A stretch of DNA of 64,000 nt from Pseudomonadota bacterium (GTDB lineage: Bacteria > Myxococcota > Myxococcia > Myxococcales > Myxococcaceae). The notes under the pieces are model-generated. The model saw nothing but the letters and a program-made list of their open reading frames with translations. It was not told the DNA's origin and did no database searches. A program made the translations under genes and the position numbers. Each line of letters begins with the position of its first letter. Positions within the stretch are counted from its first letter, which is position 1. This document shows, piece by piece, positions 8,395 to 17,173 of the stretch. Location of the stretch: assembly GCA_023426545.1 (NCBI GenBank), contig JAFAAN010000129.1, forward strand, positions 23,422 to 87,421, read 5' to 3'.

Positions 8395-9822
8395 CTACCG
8401 CGGCAGGCCGCACACCGCCGGGTCCGCGTTGCGGAAGGCACACAGGAGCTTCGGCAGGCGCCGCTTCCAGAAGAACCAGTCGTGCTCGGCGCCGGGCTCG
8501 TTCCAGTGGGCCACGCCGTAGCCTCGGCCGCGCAGCGCGTCCACGAACTGGAGGTTGGACTGGCAGTCGTCGCCGCCCTCCTCGCCATCCCGCGTGCAGC
8601 CGGCCACGGGCGAGCCGTGGTCCACGTAGAAGCGCACCGGCACCACCGGCTCCTGCCCGGCGCGGACCACCATCGCGTTGCCGTCATCGCGGTCCACCAC
8701 GCCGTCATGCGGCCAGAACAAGGTGCCGGACTGGGTGCCCACGAAGCCGAACGTCTCCGACATCTGGAAGCCCGCGTAGACGGAGATGAGGCCCCCCAGC
8801 GACGCGCCCGCGATGCCCGTGTCCCGCGGCCCCGTCCTCACGCGGTAGGCCGCCTCCACCCGTGGCATCAGGTCGTCGCGGATGAAGGCGAGGTAGTCGT
8901 CCCCGCGCGGCGTGGGCCAGCCCGGTGCGCGCGCGGGCGGGAAGGTGTACTGCGCCAGCCGCACGTCCTGGCTCGGCAGCGCCACGAACACGAGCACCGC
9001 CGAGTCCTCCGGCCGGGCCGCGTAGTGCGCGTCCGCCGCCTCCGCGAAGGACTCGCGCGTCAGGCTCTCGTTGCCGTCGTGGACGTACATCACCGGCAGG
9101 GCCGGGCACTCCGGCCCGTCGTACACCGCCGGCGTGTAGACGAAGACGTCGCGCGCGTCGCCCAGCACCGTGGCGGGCACGCCGTACCATGCGGTGAGCC
9201 GGCCCTTCTCGCCGTCCTGGAGCCCCGGGTAGACGAGCGAGTTGAACTGCCCCACGCCGTGGTGGTTGAAGCGGTCCCACACCACGTGACGCGCGCCCGG
9301 GTCCGCGAAGAACTCGCCGTCCTTCACCAGCTTGTACGGCTGCGGGCCGGTGCGCGGCACCTCCACCTCCGCCAGGTACAGGTCCGTGTCGCGCACCTGC
9401 ACCAGCGGCGTGGCCGTGGCGGACCAGCCGTTGAAGTCCCCCGCGACGAAGGTGCCGCGCCCCGCTTCGCCCCGGATGAAGAAGGCCACCCGCGGCTGGC
9501 CCGCCAGGGAATCGCTCACCAGGGGCCCGCCGCCCTGCTCTCCCACCGCGGCCACGAAGCGGTCGATGGCCTCCGCGCGCTGCGCCGACGACGTGGCGCG
9601 GCCCAGCTCCAGTTGCAGGCGGGCCAGCAGCGCCATGGGCGCGCCGCGCACCGTCGTCGTCCGCTGGCAGGCCCAGGGCTCCTGGGGACCGGCGTCCGGG
9701 GCCGTCCCGGCGTCCGGGTAGGTCTCCGTGTAGGGCGGAGGCGGCGCGAGCGTCGGTGCGGGGGCGTCCTCACACGCCGCGAACAACGCGGCGCACAACA
9801 CGGCGGCAGGCAGGCGGCGCAT
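8395..9822 (-). CDS. enterochelin-esterase-like alpha/beta hydrolase lipoprotein
   Basis: A 475-residue exported esterase. The signal peptide ends in a lipobox (LFAAC, Cys16) and is followed by a Pro/Ala-rich linker. The middle holds a carbohydrate-binding-like Ig fold (VAFFIRGEAGRGTFVAGDFN), as in Fes and IroE-type enzymes. The C-terminal esterase D-like domain has PVMYVHDG, the nucleophile elbow GASLGG, and a late GAEHDWFFW histidine. Family members cleave ester bonds, often in siderophores, but no siderophore genes are nearby. ATG 9822 is chosen for the signal peptide and the GGAAGG ribosome site; upstream codons to 9999 are probably untranslated. It diverges from the FHA gene. Confidence 0.82.
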   Translation of the reverse strand: MRRLPAAVLCAALFAACEDAPAPTLAPPPPYTETYPDAGTAPDAGPQEPWACQRTTTVRGAPMALLARLQLELGRATSSAQRAEAIDRFVAAVGEQGGGPLVSDSLAGQPRVAFFIRGEAGRGTFVAGDFNGWSATATPLVQVRDTDLYLAEVEVPRTGPQPYKLVKDGEFFADPGARHVVWDRFNHHGVGQFNSLVYPGLQDGEKGRLTAWYGVPATVLGDARDVFVYTPAVYDGPECPALPVMYVHDGNESLTRESFAEAADAHYAARPEDSAVLVFVALPSQDVRLAQYTFPPARAPGWPTPRGDDYLAFIRDDLMPRVEAAYRVRTGPRDTGIAGASLGGLISVYAGFQMSETFGFVGTQSGTLFWPHDGVVDRDDGNAMVVRAGQEPVVPVRFYVDHGSPVAGCTRDGEEGGDDCQSNLQFVDALRGRGYGVAHWNEPGAEHDWFFWKRRLPKLLCAFRNADPAVCGLPR

Positions 9823-10046
9823 CGGACCTTCCAGGCGGCGGAAACGCCTTGTCCGGGGACAGGAGGCGGGCGGGGGTGTACTACAGGGGTTGGCCCGTGC
9901 GCGAGTGGGGCACCCCGCCCGGCAACTGGCCATTCGTGGACACCCCTTGGCCCTACCGTGCGCCTTCCCGGGCCGCGGCGAGGCAGGAAGGCTATTCAAT
10001 CCGCATGGCTCGCGCTCTGCTGCTCTCGCTGCTCGTGAGGCAGCAC

Positions 10047-10544
10047 ATGGCTCTCAAGGAAAAGTTTCGCGCCAAGTACCCACATCCCTGGCTGGTGTGG
10101 GAGGCGGGCGCCTGGAATGTCCCCGAGGTGGTGGAGGGAAACGTGGCCGCCACGCGGCTGCCGCTGACCGACTTGCGGGACTGCCTGCCCGCCGGAGACG
10201 CCCTGTGCTTCGAGCTGCTGGGCCAGACGGACGGCAGCCCGCTGCGCCTGGGCCGCGCCTCGCACAACGCGCTGGTCGTCAATGACGCCACCGTGTCGCG
10301 CGAGCAGCTGCACCTCGCGCCCTCGCCGGAGGGGCGCTGGGAGGTGACGCGCGTCGCCAGCTCCCGGCCGGTGACGCTGGGCGGCACGCCCCTGGAGCCC
10401 GAGCGCGCCACGGCGCTCCAGCCCGGCGTCCAGCTCCAGGTGGGCGACGTGCGCCTCACCTACCACGAGGCGGAGGACTTCGATGAGCGCATCGGCCGCA
10501 TCGCCGCGCAGGTGCTCGCCCAGACGGTGGGCACGCAGCGCTGA
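10047..10544 (+). CDS. FHA-domain protein
   Basis: A protein of about 165 residues containing one forkhead-associated domain, which binds phosphothreonine peptides. The core reads LRLGRASHNALVVNDATVSREQLHL, with the conserved GR, S and H/N positions. The C-terminus continues the beta sandwich to VQLQVGDVRLTY. ATG 10047 is chosen because GTGAGG precedes it and MALKEKF looks like a natural start; ATG 10005 is possible. It ends 6 bases from the stop of a convergent Ser/Thr kinase gene, a natural candidate partner, although the two cannot share a transcript. Confidence 0.8.
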   Translation: MALKEKFRAKYPHPWLVWEAGAWNVPEVVEGNVAATRLPLTDLRDCLPAGDALCFELLGQTDGSPLRLGRASHNALVVNDATVSREQLHLAPSPEGRWEVTRVASSRPVTLGGTPLEPERATALQPGVQLQVGDVRLTYHEAEDFDERIGRIAAQVLAQTVGTQR

Positions 10545-10550
10545 CGCGGG

Positions 10551-12062
10551 CTACGGCGTGGCCTCGCGCGCCCGGCTCTTCCTGACCGGCGCCGCGCGCT
10601 GCGTCCCGGCCGCCGGGGCCTGACGGGGGGCGGGCAGCGCCTTGACCAGCGGCACCTCCAGCTCGGCGTGCGTGCCCAGCTCCACCATCCGCTCCAAGGG
10701 GGCGTAGCCGGCCAGCTCCACGCGCAGCCGCAGGGGAGCGGCCTCGCCCTGGACCTGCTTCACCAGCGGCGTCACGCCCAGCAGCTCGCCCGTATCCACG
10801 CGCAGCACCTGCGCGCCTTCCGGGAAGGAGCGCACGGTGAGCGTCACGGGCGCGCGGACACCGGGCGGGACAGGAGCCTCCTGAGAGGAAGCAGCGGGCG
10901 TCTCGGCGGACGCCGCCACCACGCCGGACGGCGGCGCGGACGCGGGCTCCGGGTGCAGCCCGGACCAGGTGACCACCGCGGCCACCACCGCCAGCGCCGC
11001 GGTGCCCACTGTCAGCGCGGCCCGCCGGTACCAAGGACCTGCTGGTGCCACGCGCACCTCTTGCGTGGGCCGCTCCGACGCCTCCTGCGCCACCCCCACG
11101 GGGGCGGGCGCCAGCGCCTCGGCGGAGGCGGGCAGGAGCAGGAGCGCCGTCGTCACCTCCGCGAGGCTCTGCGGCCGTGCCTCGGGCTCCTTCGCCAGAC
11201 AGCGCATGACCAGCTCCGCCAGCTGCGGCGGCACGGGCTCGCCGGACGGCAGGTGCGAGGGCAGCGGCGGCGGGGGCTGGGTGATGATCTGCACCACGAG
11301 GTGGCCGAAGGCCGACGCCTGGAAGGGCGGCTTCCCGGAGATGAGCTCGTAGAGGATGTTGCCTACCGCGTAGATGTCCGCGCGCGCATCCACCGGCAGC
11401 CCCGCGGCCTGCTCCGGGGCCATGTACGCGGGCGTGCCGATGATGATGCCGTCCACCGTGCCGGTGGTGCCACTCTCCGCGGAGAGGAGCTTCGCCACAC
11501 CGAAGTCCAGCACCTTCACGAAGTCGGTCTGACCCGCGCGGTGGATGACGAAGAGGTTGTCCGGCTTCACGTCCCGGTGCACCACGCCCACCTGATGGGC
11601 CGCGCCGAGCGCCGCGCACACCTGCACCACGAAGCGCTGGATGCGCGCGAGCGTCAGCTTCTCCTCCTGCGCGAGCGAGCTCAGGCTCTGCCCGCGCAGC
11701 AGCTCCATCACACAGTAGACAGGACCGCCGGCGGCGCTCTCGTCGACGAAGTCGAAGATCTCCACGATGTGTTCGTGGTTGATTTGATTGACGGTGCGCG
11801 CCTCCTGGAAGAAGCGCCGCACGAAGCCGCTGTCCCGCGCGTGCTCGGGCCTGAGCACCTTGAGCGCCACCTGACGCCCCAGCCGCGCATGGCGCGCCTG
11901 GAACACGCGGCCCATGGAGCCCTCCCCCAGGAGGTGCTCGAGCTGGTAGCTCCCCAGCGTGGAGCCCACCTGGAGCTCGTCGCTGGCCTGAGGCCCCGCG
12001 TCACTCATGGAGGCCTCGGCACTGGACAGCGCGGTCTGCGTGAAGGCGTCATCGGAGCCCAT
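10551..12062 (-). CDS. membrane Ser/Thr protein kinase (Pkn family)
   Basis: A eukaryotic-like kinase of about 503 residues. Numbered from ATG 12062, it has the glycine loop GEGSMG (46-51), catalytic lysine ALKVL (68), HRDVKPDN (162-169), DFG (186-188) and a GTPAYMAPEQ activation segment, so it looks active. A Pro/Ala linker, one transmembrane helix (AALTVGTAALAVVAAVV), and a C-terminal PEGA-like beta region (VTLTVRSFPEGAQVLRVDTGELLGVTPL) follow. Orientation is cytoplasmic kinase with an external PEGA-like sensor. Alternative starts are ATG 12092 and ATG 12008, the latter with a better GAGG site. It converges on the FHA gene. Confidence 0.88.
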   Translation of the reverse strand: MGSDDAFTQTALSSAEASMSDAGPQASDELQVGSTLGSYQLEHLLGEGSMGRVFQARHARLGRQVALKVLRPEHARDSGFVRRFFQEARTVNQINHEHIVEIFDFVDESAAGGPVYCVMELLRGQSLSSLAQEEKLTLARIQRFVVQVCAALGAAHQVGVVHRDVKPDNLFVIHRAGQTDFVKVLDFGVAKLLSAESGTTGTVDGIIIGTPAYMAPEQAAGLPVDARADIYAVGNILYELISGKPPFQASAFGHLVVQIITQPPPPLPSHLPSGEPVPPQLAELVMRCLAKEPEARPQSLAEVTTALLLLPASAEALAPAPVGVAQEASERPTQEVRVAPAGPWYRRAALTVGTAALAVVAAVVTWSGLHPEPASAPPSGVVAASAETPAASSQEAPVPPGVRAPVTLTVRSFPEGAQVLRVDTGELLGVTPLVKQVQGEAAPLRLRVELAGYAPLERMVELGTHAELEVPLVKALPAPRQAPAAGTQRAAPVRKSRAREATP

Positions 12063-12188
12063 GGTGGGAAGAAATTTCCATGTCCGGGACAAACAGCAAC
12101 CGGAGTTCAGCGCACTGTCTTACCAGGGACGCCGCCCCCAGGCGGACAGTGCGGGATGGCGGACAGTGCCGCGTTGAAGTTCGGGCCA

Positions 12189-12448
12189 TCATTCGCAGAA
12201 GCCGTTCAGCCGGCATCGCCTGGGTGCCCCATCGGGAGTCCTCGGAGGCCCGCACACCGTCGACACGGGGCAGTCCGCCCGGTCGGCGCAGTCCAGCTCC
12301 CGGCGGCGCACGCACTCGCCATTCGCGCAGTCCTGGAGGGAGGAACAGTGAAGCACGCGGCCTCCGCGCAGCGCACCGCCGCGGCGTAGCCCTCCGCCAG
12401 CAGCGCGAGCGCCAGCAGCGCGGCGAAGGGAATGGCGGGAATACGCAT
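12189..12448 (-). pseudogene. frameshifted small exported Cys-rich protein
   Basis: A short gene split between two frames. From ATG 12448 the first frame gives a clear signal peptide (PAIPFAALLALALLAEGYA), then CAEAACFT, and then turns into a Cys-poor run. The other minus-strand frame, taken from about 12349, gives a regular Cys-rich ending (CSSLQDCANGEC, DCADRADCPVSTVCG, CRLNGFCE) and stops at 12189. Adding one base near 12349 would join them into a protein of about 86 residues with even Cys spacing. It may be a sequencing error, a recent mutation or, less likely, programmed frameshifting. Function is unknown. Confidence 0.6.
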
Positions 12449-12642
12449 GGCTCCGTTGTATCGCGGCGCCGTGCGTAACGGAATGATGCGACGGGAGCGT
12501 ACCCGTGCCGAGGGGCGACCTCGGCCTCACGCGGCCCGGCTGCCTGCCCTGGGCGCGGCGGACGCGCGGCTCGCCTGGGGAAGCTTGCCTTGGCCCGGAG
12601 CGGTCAACATCTCCCACCTTATACCGCAAGGAGACGCACGAC

Positions 12643-13083
12643 ATGGCGAATGGGACGCTCTGGATTCTGGTGGGGAACGCGAGCCGGGCCCGCCTCTTCG
12701 CGACGGACGCGAAGGCGGAGGAGGACTGGCGGCTGGTGGAGGAGTTCCACCACGACGAGAGCCGGGCCCGCCAGGCGGAGCTGATCGAGCAGACGGACAA
12801 CCCCAACGCTGGCACCCTGCACGGCCCCCCCGTGGAGAACGAGCCCAACGGCCGGCGGGAGCTGGAGCACGACCGCTTCGCCCGCCAGCTCTCCGCGTTC
12901 CTCGACAAGGGGTATGACCGGCGCGACTTCGACAAGCTGGTCATCGCGGCCCCGCCCGAGTTCCTGGGGAGGATCCGGCGCCTGCTGAGCGCCCGGGTGC
13001 GCCAGCGCGTCCTGCTGGACGTGGACTCGGACTACTCCAACATCCCGGCGAAGGAGCTGCCCAGCCGGGTGCCTGTTCTCTGA
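12643..13083 (+). CDS. host-attachment-family protein (PF10116-like)
   Basis: A 146-residue soluble protein resembling the family named for an Agrobacterium attachment phenotype. Features include a WILVGNASRARLF start strand, a charged middle (NGRRELEHDRFARQLSAFLDKG) and FDKLVIAAPPEFLGRIRRLL. The fold is related to eRF1 domain 2-like proteins; in soil bacteria the real role is unknown. ATG 12643 follows AAGGAG at 12628-12633. The stretch upstream to 12505 is open but lacks support. The neighbour is a chemoreceptor starting 96 bases downstream. Confidence 0.75.
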   Translation: MANGTLWILVGNASRARLFATDAKAEEDWRLVEEFHHDESRARQAELIEQTDNPNAGTLHGPPVENEPNGRRELEHDRFARQLSAFLDKGYDRRDFDKLVIAAPPEFLGRIRRLLSARVRQRVLLDVDSDYSNIPAKELPSRVPVL

Positions 13084-13179
13084 GGAGGCGGGCTTGGGGG
13101 TGCCCCGGGGGCGCGAGGCTCTGGTATAGGTCGGAGGCCGACCCTCCCGGGAGGCCCCGCACGCCACCAGCCGCGCCCC

Positions 13180-15075
13180 ATGGCCCTTTCACTTCCTGGA
13201 ACCCAGTCCCTTCGCGGGCGCCTCACGCTCTACGTCACCCTGCTGTCCGTCGTCCCGCTGCTGACGCTGACGTGGCTCCAGTCGCGCAGCGCGCGGCAGG
13301 TGATGGAGGAGCAGATCCGCGCGTCGCTACAGAGCGAGGCGGAGGGCGTGAAGGACCTGCTCGAGGCGACGCTCGCCGAGCGCGAGGCGAGCGCCCGCAG
13401 CTGGGCCGAGGACACGGTGGTGCGCGCCGCGTTGCGCGGTGACGTGGGGCCGGCCAACGCCATGCTGGCGGTGCTCCAGAGCCGCTACCTCAGCCTCAAC
13501 GGCATCGTCGTCTTCGACGACACCGGCCGCGCCGTCTCCGCCAACACCCCCGCCCTGCGAGACGAGTACCAGCGCCGGCAGGAGGAGGTGCGGCGCAGCC
13601 CCTGGTTCGTGGCGGCCCAGCAGGGGCACACCACCAGTGAGGGCATCAACGAGGAGCACCCCATCTTCACCGGCCACGTGTTGTCGCTGGCGGTGCCGGT
13701 GCTGGACCCCGTCTCCAAGCACCGGCTGGGCGTGCTGCTGGCGGCCTTCGACTGGGCCCACGTCCACCAGCTGGTGCAGCCGGCGCTGGCCCGCGCCGCC
13801 CAGCGCGACCTGAAGAGCTTCGCGCTCACGCTGGAGCGGCCCGACGGCACGGTGATGTACGACTCGCGCGGAGAGGACGCGGGCGGAGACGACAGGCTCC
13901 TGGCCGTCTCCGCCGTCAACGGCGCCGACGTGCGGGACGTGGCCGACGACTGGCTCTTCGTGGCCCGCGTGGACCCGGCGGAGGCCTACGCCCCGGTGGA
14001 GCGCATGCGGCGGGTGTCCCTGCTCATGGTGGTGGTCTTCATCGCGCTGGCCATCGCTGGCGCGCGCTTCCTGTCGCACCGCATCTCCGGTCCCGTGCTG
14101 GCCCTGCGCGCGGCGGTGACGCGGCTGGTGAGCGAGGGCGACCTCACGCAGACGCTGGACGTGAAGGCTGGCAACGACGAGGTGGGCGAGCTGGCCGGCG
14201 CCTTCGGCCTGCTGGTGTTCCAGCTTCGCGAGACGGCCCAGAGCCTGCACACGGGCACGCGCGTGCTCAGCGAGACGGTGGCGGAGCTGCAGACGGCCGC
14301 CACCCAGCAGGAGCGCAACGTGGCGCGCCAGGCCGCCGCCCTCCAGCAGACGCAGGTGACGGCGCAGGAAATCAAGCAGACGTCGCTGCTGGCCTCGGAG
14401 AAGGCGGACGACGTGCTCCAGCGCGCCTCCGTCGCCGAGGAGGTGGGGCGCGCGGGCGAGGCGGCCATCCGCGACAGCATGGGCGGCTTCTCGGAAATCC
14501 TGTCGCAGGCCGAGCAGATGACGGAGCGCATCGCCCAGCTCAACGAGCGCACGCAGCAGATTGGCGGGATTACGCAGACGGTGAAGGACCTGGCGGACCA
14601 GTCCAACATGCTGGCCCTCAACGCCGCCATCGAGTCCGTGCGCTCGGGCGAGCACGGCAAGGGCTTCAACGTGGTGGCGCGCGAGATTCGCAGCCTCGCG
14701 GACCAGTCCATCCAGGCCACGGACCGCGTGCGCGAAATCCTGGGCGACCTGAGCGGCGCCATCCTCTCCACCGCGAAGATGACGGAGGTGAGCTACACGC
14801 ACATGGAGTCCGGCCTGGAGCAGGTGCGCGGCACCGGCGAGCGGCTCAAGGAGCTGGCCGCCATCATCCAGGACAACGCCGCCGCGGTGCGGCAGATTGC
14901 CGGCGCGGTGAGCCAGCAGAACGCGGGCATCTCCCAGATTTTCAGCGCGGTGACGGACCTGTCCTCCATGATGAACGACACCCAGGAGAGCCTGACGGCC
15001 ACCACGCGGGCGGCGAAGCTGCTCCAGGACGTGTCCGAGCAGATGCAGGACGTGGCCCGCGCCTACCGCATCTGA
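13180..15075 (+). CDS. methyl-accepting chemotaxis protein
   Basis: A 631-residue chemoreceptor. TM1 is near residues 15-33, followed by a large periplasmic Cache-type sensor (about 40-275). TM2 (LLMVVVFIALAIAGARFL, near 285-303), a HAMP domain and the cytoplasmic signalling coiled coil come next. The hairpin tip is LADQSNMLALNAAIESVRSGEHGKGF, close to consensus though with SVRSGE in place of AARAGE. It should couple ligand sensing to CheW/CheA. No che genes are adjacent, so it is an orphan receptor here. The HAD hydrolase gene begins 10 bases downstream. Confidence 0.93.
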   Translation: MALSLPGTQSLRGRLTLYVTLLSVVPLLTLTWLQSRSARQVMEEQIRASLQSEAEGVKDLLEATLAEREASARSWAEDTVVRAALRGDVGPANAMLAVLQSRYLSLNGIVVFDDTGRAVSANTPALRDEYQRRQEEVRRSPWFVAAQQGHTTSEGINEEHPIFTGHVLSLAVPVLDPVSKHRLGVLLAAFDWAHVHQLVQPALARAAQRDLKSFALTLERPDGTVMYDSRGEDAGGDDRLLAVSAVNGADVRDVADDWLFVARVDPAEAYAPVERMRRVSLLMVVVFIALAIAGARFLSHRISGPVLALRAAVTRLVSEGDLTQTLDVKAGNDEVGELAGAFGLLVFQLRETAQSLHTGTRVLSETVAELQTAATQQERNVARQAAALQQTQVTAQEIKQTSLLASEKADDVLQRASVAEEVGRAGEAAIRDSMGGFSEILSQAEQMTERIAQLNERTQQIGGITQTVKDLADQSNMLALNAAIESVRSGEHGKGFNVVAREIRSLADQSIQATDRVREILGDLSGAILSTAKMTEVSYTHMESGLEQVRGTGERLKELAAIIQDNAAAVRQIAGAVSQQNAGISQIFSAVTDLSSMMNDTQESLTATTRAAKLLQDVSEQMQDVARAYRI

Positions 15076-15085
15076 AGGAGCACAC

Positions 15086-15685
15086 ATGGCGCAGGTAAAG
15101 GCAGTGCTGCTGGACCTGGGCAACGTCCTCGTCTTCCACGACAACGCCCTGCTCTTCTCGCGGCTCGGCGCCCGGGCGGGGCTGGAGCCCGCGGACGTGG
15201 CCCGGCGGCTGACGGGCGCGGGCTGGACGGACGCCAACCGGGGCGTGCTGGGCGCCGAGGGCATCCGCCGGGACGTCTGCCGCGCGCTGGGCGTGGAGCT
15301 GCCCATGCCGGAGTTCGCCGCGCTGTGGAGCAGCCACTTCACCGTGCATGACGCCGTGCTGCCCCGCATAGAGGGGCTCCTCGGCCGCGTCCGCGTGGGG
15401 CTCGTGTCCAACACCAACGCGCTGCACGTCGCCTACCTCCGCCCGCGGCTGCCGCTGCTGCAGCGCTTCGACAGCGTGGTGATGAGCTGCGAGGTGGGGC
15501 ACGTGAAGCCGGAGCCGGCCATCTTCCGGCGCGCGCTGGAGGACGTGGGCTGCGCGCCGCACGAGGCCGTCTTCTTCGACGACCTGCCCGAGTTCGTCCA
15601 CGCCGCGGAGGCGCTGGGCATGCAGGGCCGGCTCTTCACCACCGCTGACGCGTTCGACGCGCAGCTGAAGGCCCTGGGTTTATGA
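15086..15685 (+). CDS. HAD-family hydrolase (YihX-like subfamily IA)
   Basis: A 199-residue haloacid-dehalogenase-fold phosphatase. Motif I is LLDLGNVLV with nucleophile Asp10; the glycine where many HADs have the second Asp is seen in the DLGNV/DLGGV subgroup. Motif II is VGLVSNTNA, motif III HVKPEPAIF, motif IV VFFDDLPEFV. The substrate is probably a small phosphorylated metabolite but cannot be assigned. Its stop overlaps the start of the glycosyltransferase in an ATGA junction, so the two are translationally coupled. Confidence 0.88.
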   Translation: MAQVKAVLLDLGNVLVFHDNALLFSRLGARAGLEPADVARRLTGAGWTDANRGVLGAEGIRRDVCRALGVELPMPEFAALWSSHFTVHDAVLPRIEGLLGRVRVGLVSNTNALHVAYLRPRLPLLQRFDSVVMSCEVGHVKPEPAIFRRALEDVGCAPHEAVFFDDLPEFVHAAEALGMQGRLFTTADAFDAQLKALGL

Positions 15686-16506
15686 AGCTGGGCGGCTACG
15701 TCCTGCACCGTGACAACCGGGACACGCTGGAGCCATGCCTGCGCGGGCTGCTGGCCGTCTGCGACGACGTGGTGGCGCTGGACTCGGGCGCGACGGACGG
15801 CTCGGCGGAGCGGGCGCGCTCGCTGGGCGCGCGCTCCGTGCCGCACGTGTGGCGAGGCTATGGCGCCGCGCGCGACGCCGCGGTGCAGGCGCTGGCGCCG
15901 TGTGACTACGTCTTCTTCCTCGACTCGGACGAGCAGCTGGAGCCCGAGGCCGTGGAGGCGCTGCGCGCGTGGAAGGCTTCGTCGCCCGCCGAGGCCGTGT
16001 ACCGGCTGCCCCGCCGTGACTGGGCCGAGCTGGGCGCGCGCCGCTTCCGCTACCGCACGCAGTGGCGGGCCCGGCTGGTGCGCCGCGACAAGGCCGTGTG
16101 GCGGCCGGAGCAGATCGTCCACGAGGCCCTCCCGAAGATGGCGGGAGGGCGCGTCCACGCCTTCATCGAGCACCGCTTCGCCACGTCGGTGGAGCGCCGC
16201 TCCGCGAAGGAGGACCGCTACGCCCTGCTGTGGGCCCTGCGCGCCCACGCGGAGCAGCGCGGCCTCAAGCCCGTGGGCATGCAGCGCCTGGCGTCCTGGG
16301 CGCGGGACTGCGTGCTGAAGGGCGCGCTGTGGCGCGGCGGCGCGGAGGCCTCCCGCCTGGCGTGGGCGGTGGCGGGCTACCACGCCGCGAAGTACGCCTA
16401 CCTCCGCGAGCTGCGCCAGGGACGCTATCCGGAGCTGACACAGGCCTACGCAGAGGGTCGCTACGACGAGCTGTTCGCGCGCGTCCGGGCCGGCGCGCTC
16501 GGCTGA
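15682..16506 (+). CDS. family 2 glycosyltransferase (WaaE/KdtX-like)
   Basis: A 274-residue GT-A glycosyltransferase. The N-terminus has the nucleotide-sugar fold with VALDSGATDGS (32-41) and the metal-binding LDSDEQ (80-85), followed by EAVYRLPRRDW. The C-terminus is Arg-rich and amphipathic, suiting a membrane-associated enzyme that acts on lipid-linked sugars or lipopolysaccharide core. It is coupled to the HAD gene by a 4-base ATGA overlap; whether the HAD acts on the same sugar pathway is inference. No other polysaccharide genes flank the pair. Confidence 0.87.
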   Translation: MKLGGYVLHRDNRDTLEPCLRGLLAVCDDVVALDSGATDGSAERARSLGARSVPHVWRGYGAARDAAVQALAPCDYVFFLDSDEQLEPEAVEALRAWKASSPAEAVYRLPRRDWAELGARRFRYRTQWRARLVRRDKAVWRPEQIVHEALPKMAGGRVHAFIEHRFATSVERRSAKEDRYALLWALRAHAEQRGLKPVGMQRLASWARDCVLKGALWRGGAEASRLAWAVAGYHAAKYAYLRELRQGRYPELTQAYAEGRYDELFARVRAGALG

Positions 16507-16627
16507 GGCCGTCCATGGCAGAACCATGACAGTACGCCCGCGCCGCCATGGCTCGGTGAGGTGAGAGCGCCCTTAAGCTGGCGCCCCCACCCAGGACGTC
16601 TCTCGTCCACCGAAAGGCAGGTTCGCG

Positions 16628-17149
16628 ATGTCTCCTTCCCTCCGCCCCCTTGCGTCGATGCTTGTCACCACCTGCGCGGTGGGCTTGCTCGGCGCGTGTT
16701 CGACCGCCACGGAGAGCGCTCCGGCGGCCTCGCTCTCGGTCCGGGAGCTGAACATCGTCGACGAACATGGACAGGCGCGCATCCGCATCGCCGCGCCGAT
16801 GCCAGACCCCAAGGGGCTCAAGCGCGCGGTCACCGCGTACGGCATCCAGTTCATGAACGCGTCCGGGGAGGAGGTCGGCGGGCTCGGCATGCTCGACAGC
16901 GTCGACATCAACGCCCTGTGCTTCGACAGCACGGAGGGCTACGAGGCAATCTGCATGGGGCTCATCCAGGGCAAGCCGAACATCACCCTCCGGCATGACT
17001 GGAAGGAGCGCATCATCATCGGCGTGGAGAACGGCGTGGCGAGCGTCGTCCTCCACGACGCCGACGGCAAGCCGCACCTGAAGCTGGAGGTCGACAAGGA
17101 CGGCACCCCGCGGGTCGAAGGGGTGACGCCCGCCTCGGTGAGCAGGTAG
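16628..17149 (+). CDS. putative lipoprotein of unknown function
   Basis: A 173-residue exported protein. The signal peptide ends in a lipobox (GLLGAC, near Cys24). The mature part is mostly beta, with repeating strand and turn units such as VRELNIVDEHGQARIRIAAP and ASVVLHDADGKPHLKLEVDKDG, in which a hydrophobic strand alternates with a DxxGxP/R turn. I do not recognise a named domain. It stands alone after a 121-base gap and converges with the GST gene, 24 bases away. Confidence 0.75.
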   Translation: MSPSLRPLASMLVTTCAVGLLGACSTATESAPAASLSVRELNIVDEHGQARIRIAAPMPDPKGLKRAVTAYGIQFMNASGEEVGGLGMLDSVDINALCFDSTEGYEAICMGLIQGKPNITLRHDWKERIIIGVENGVASVVLHDADGKPHLKLEVDKDGTPRVEGVTPASVSR

Positions 17150-17173
17150 CACCCGCGGGGCGCGGCGCGCGCC

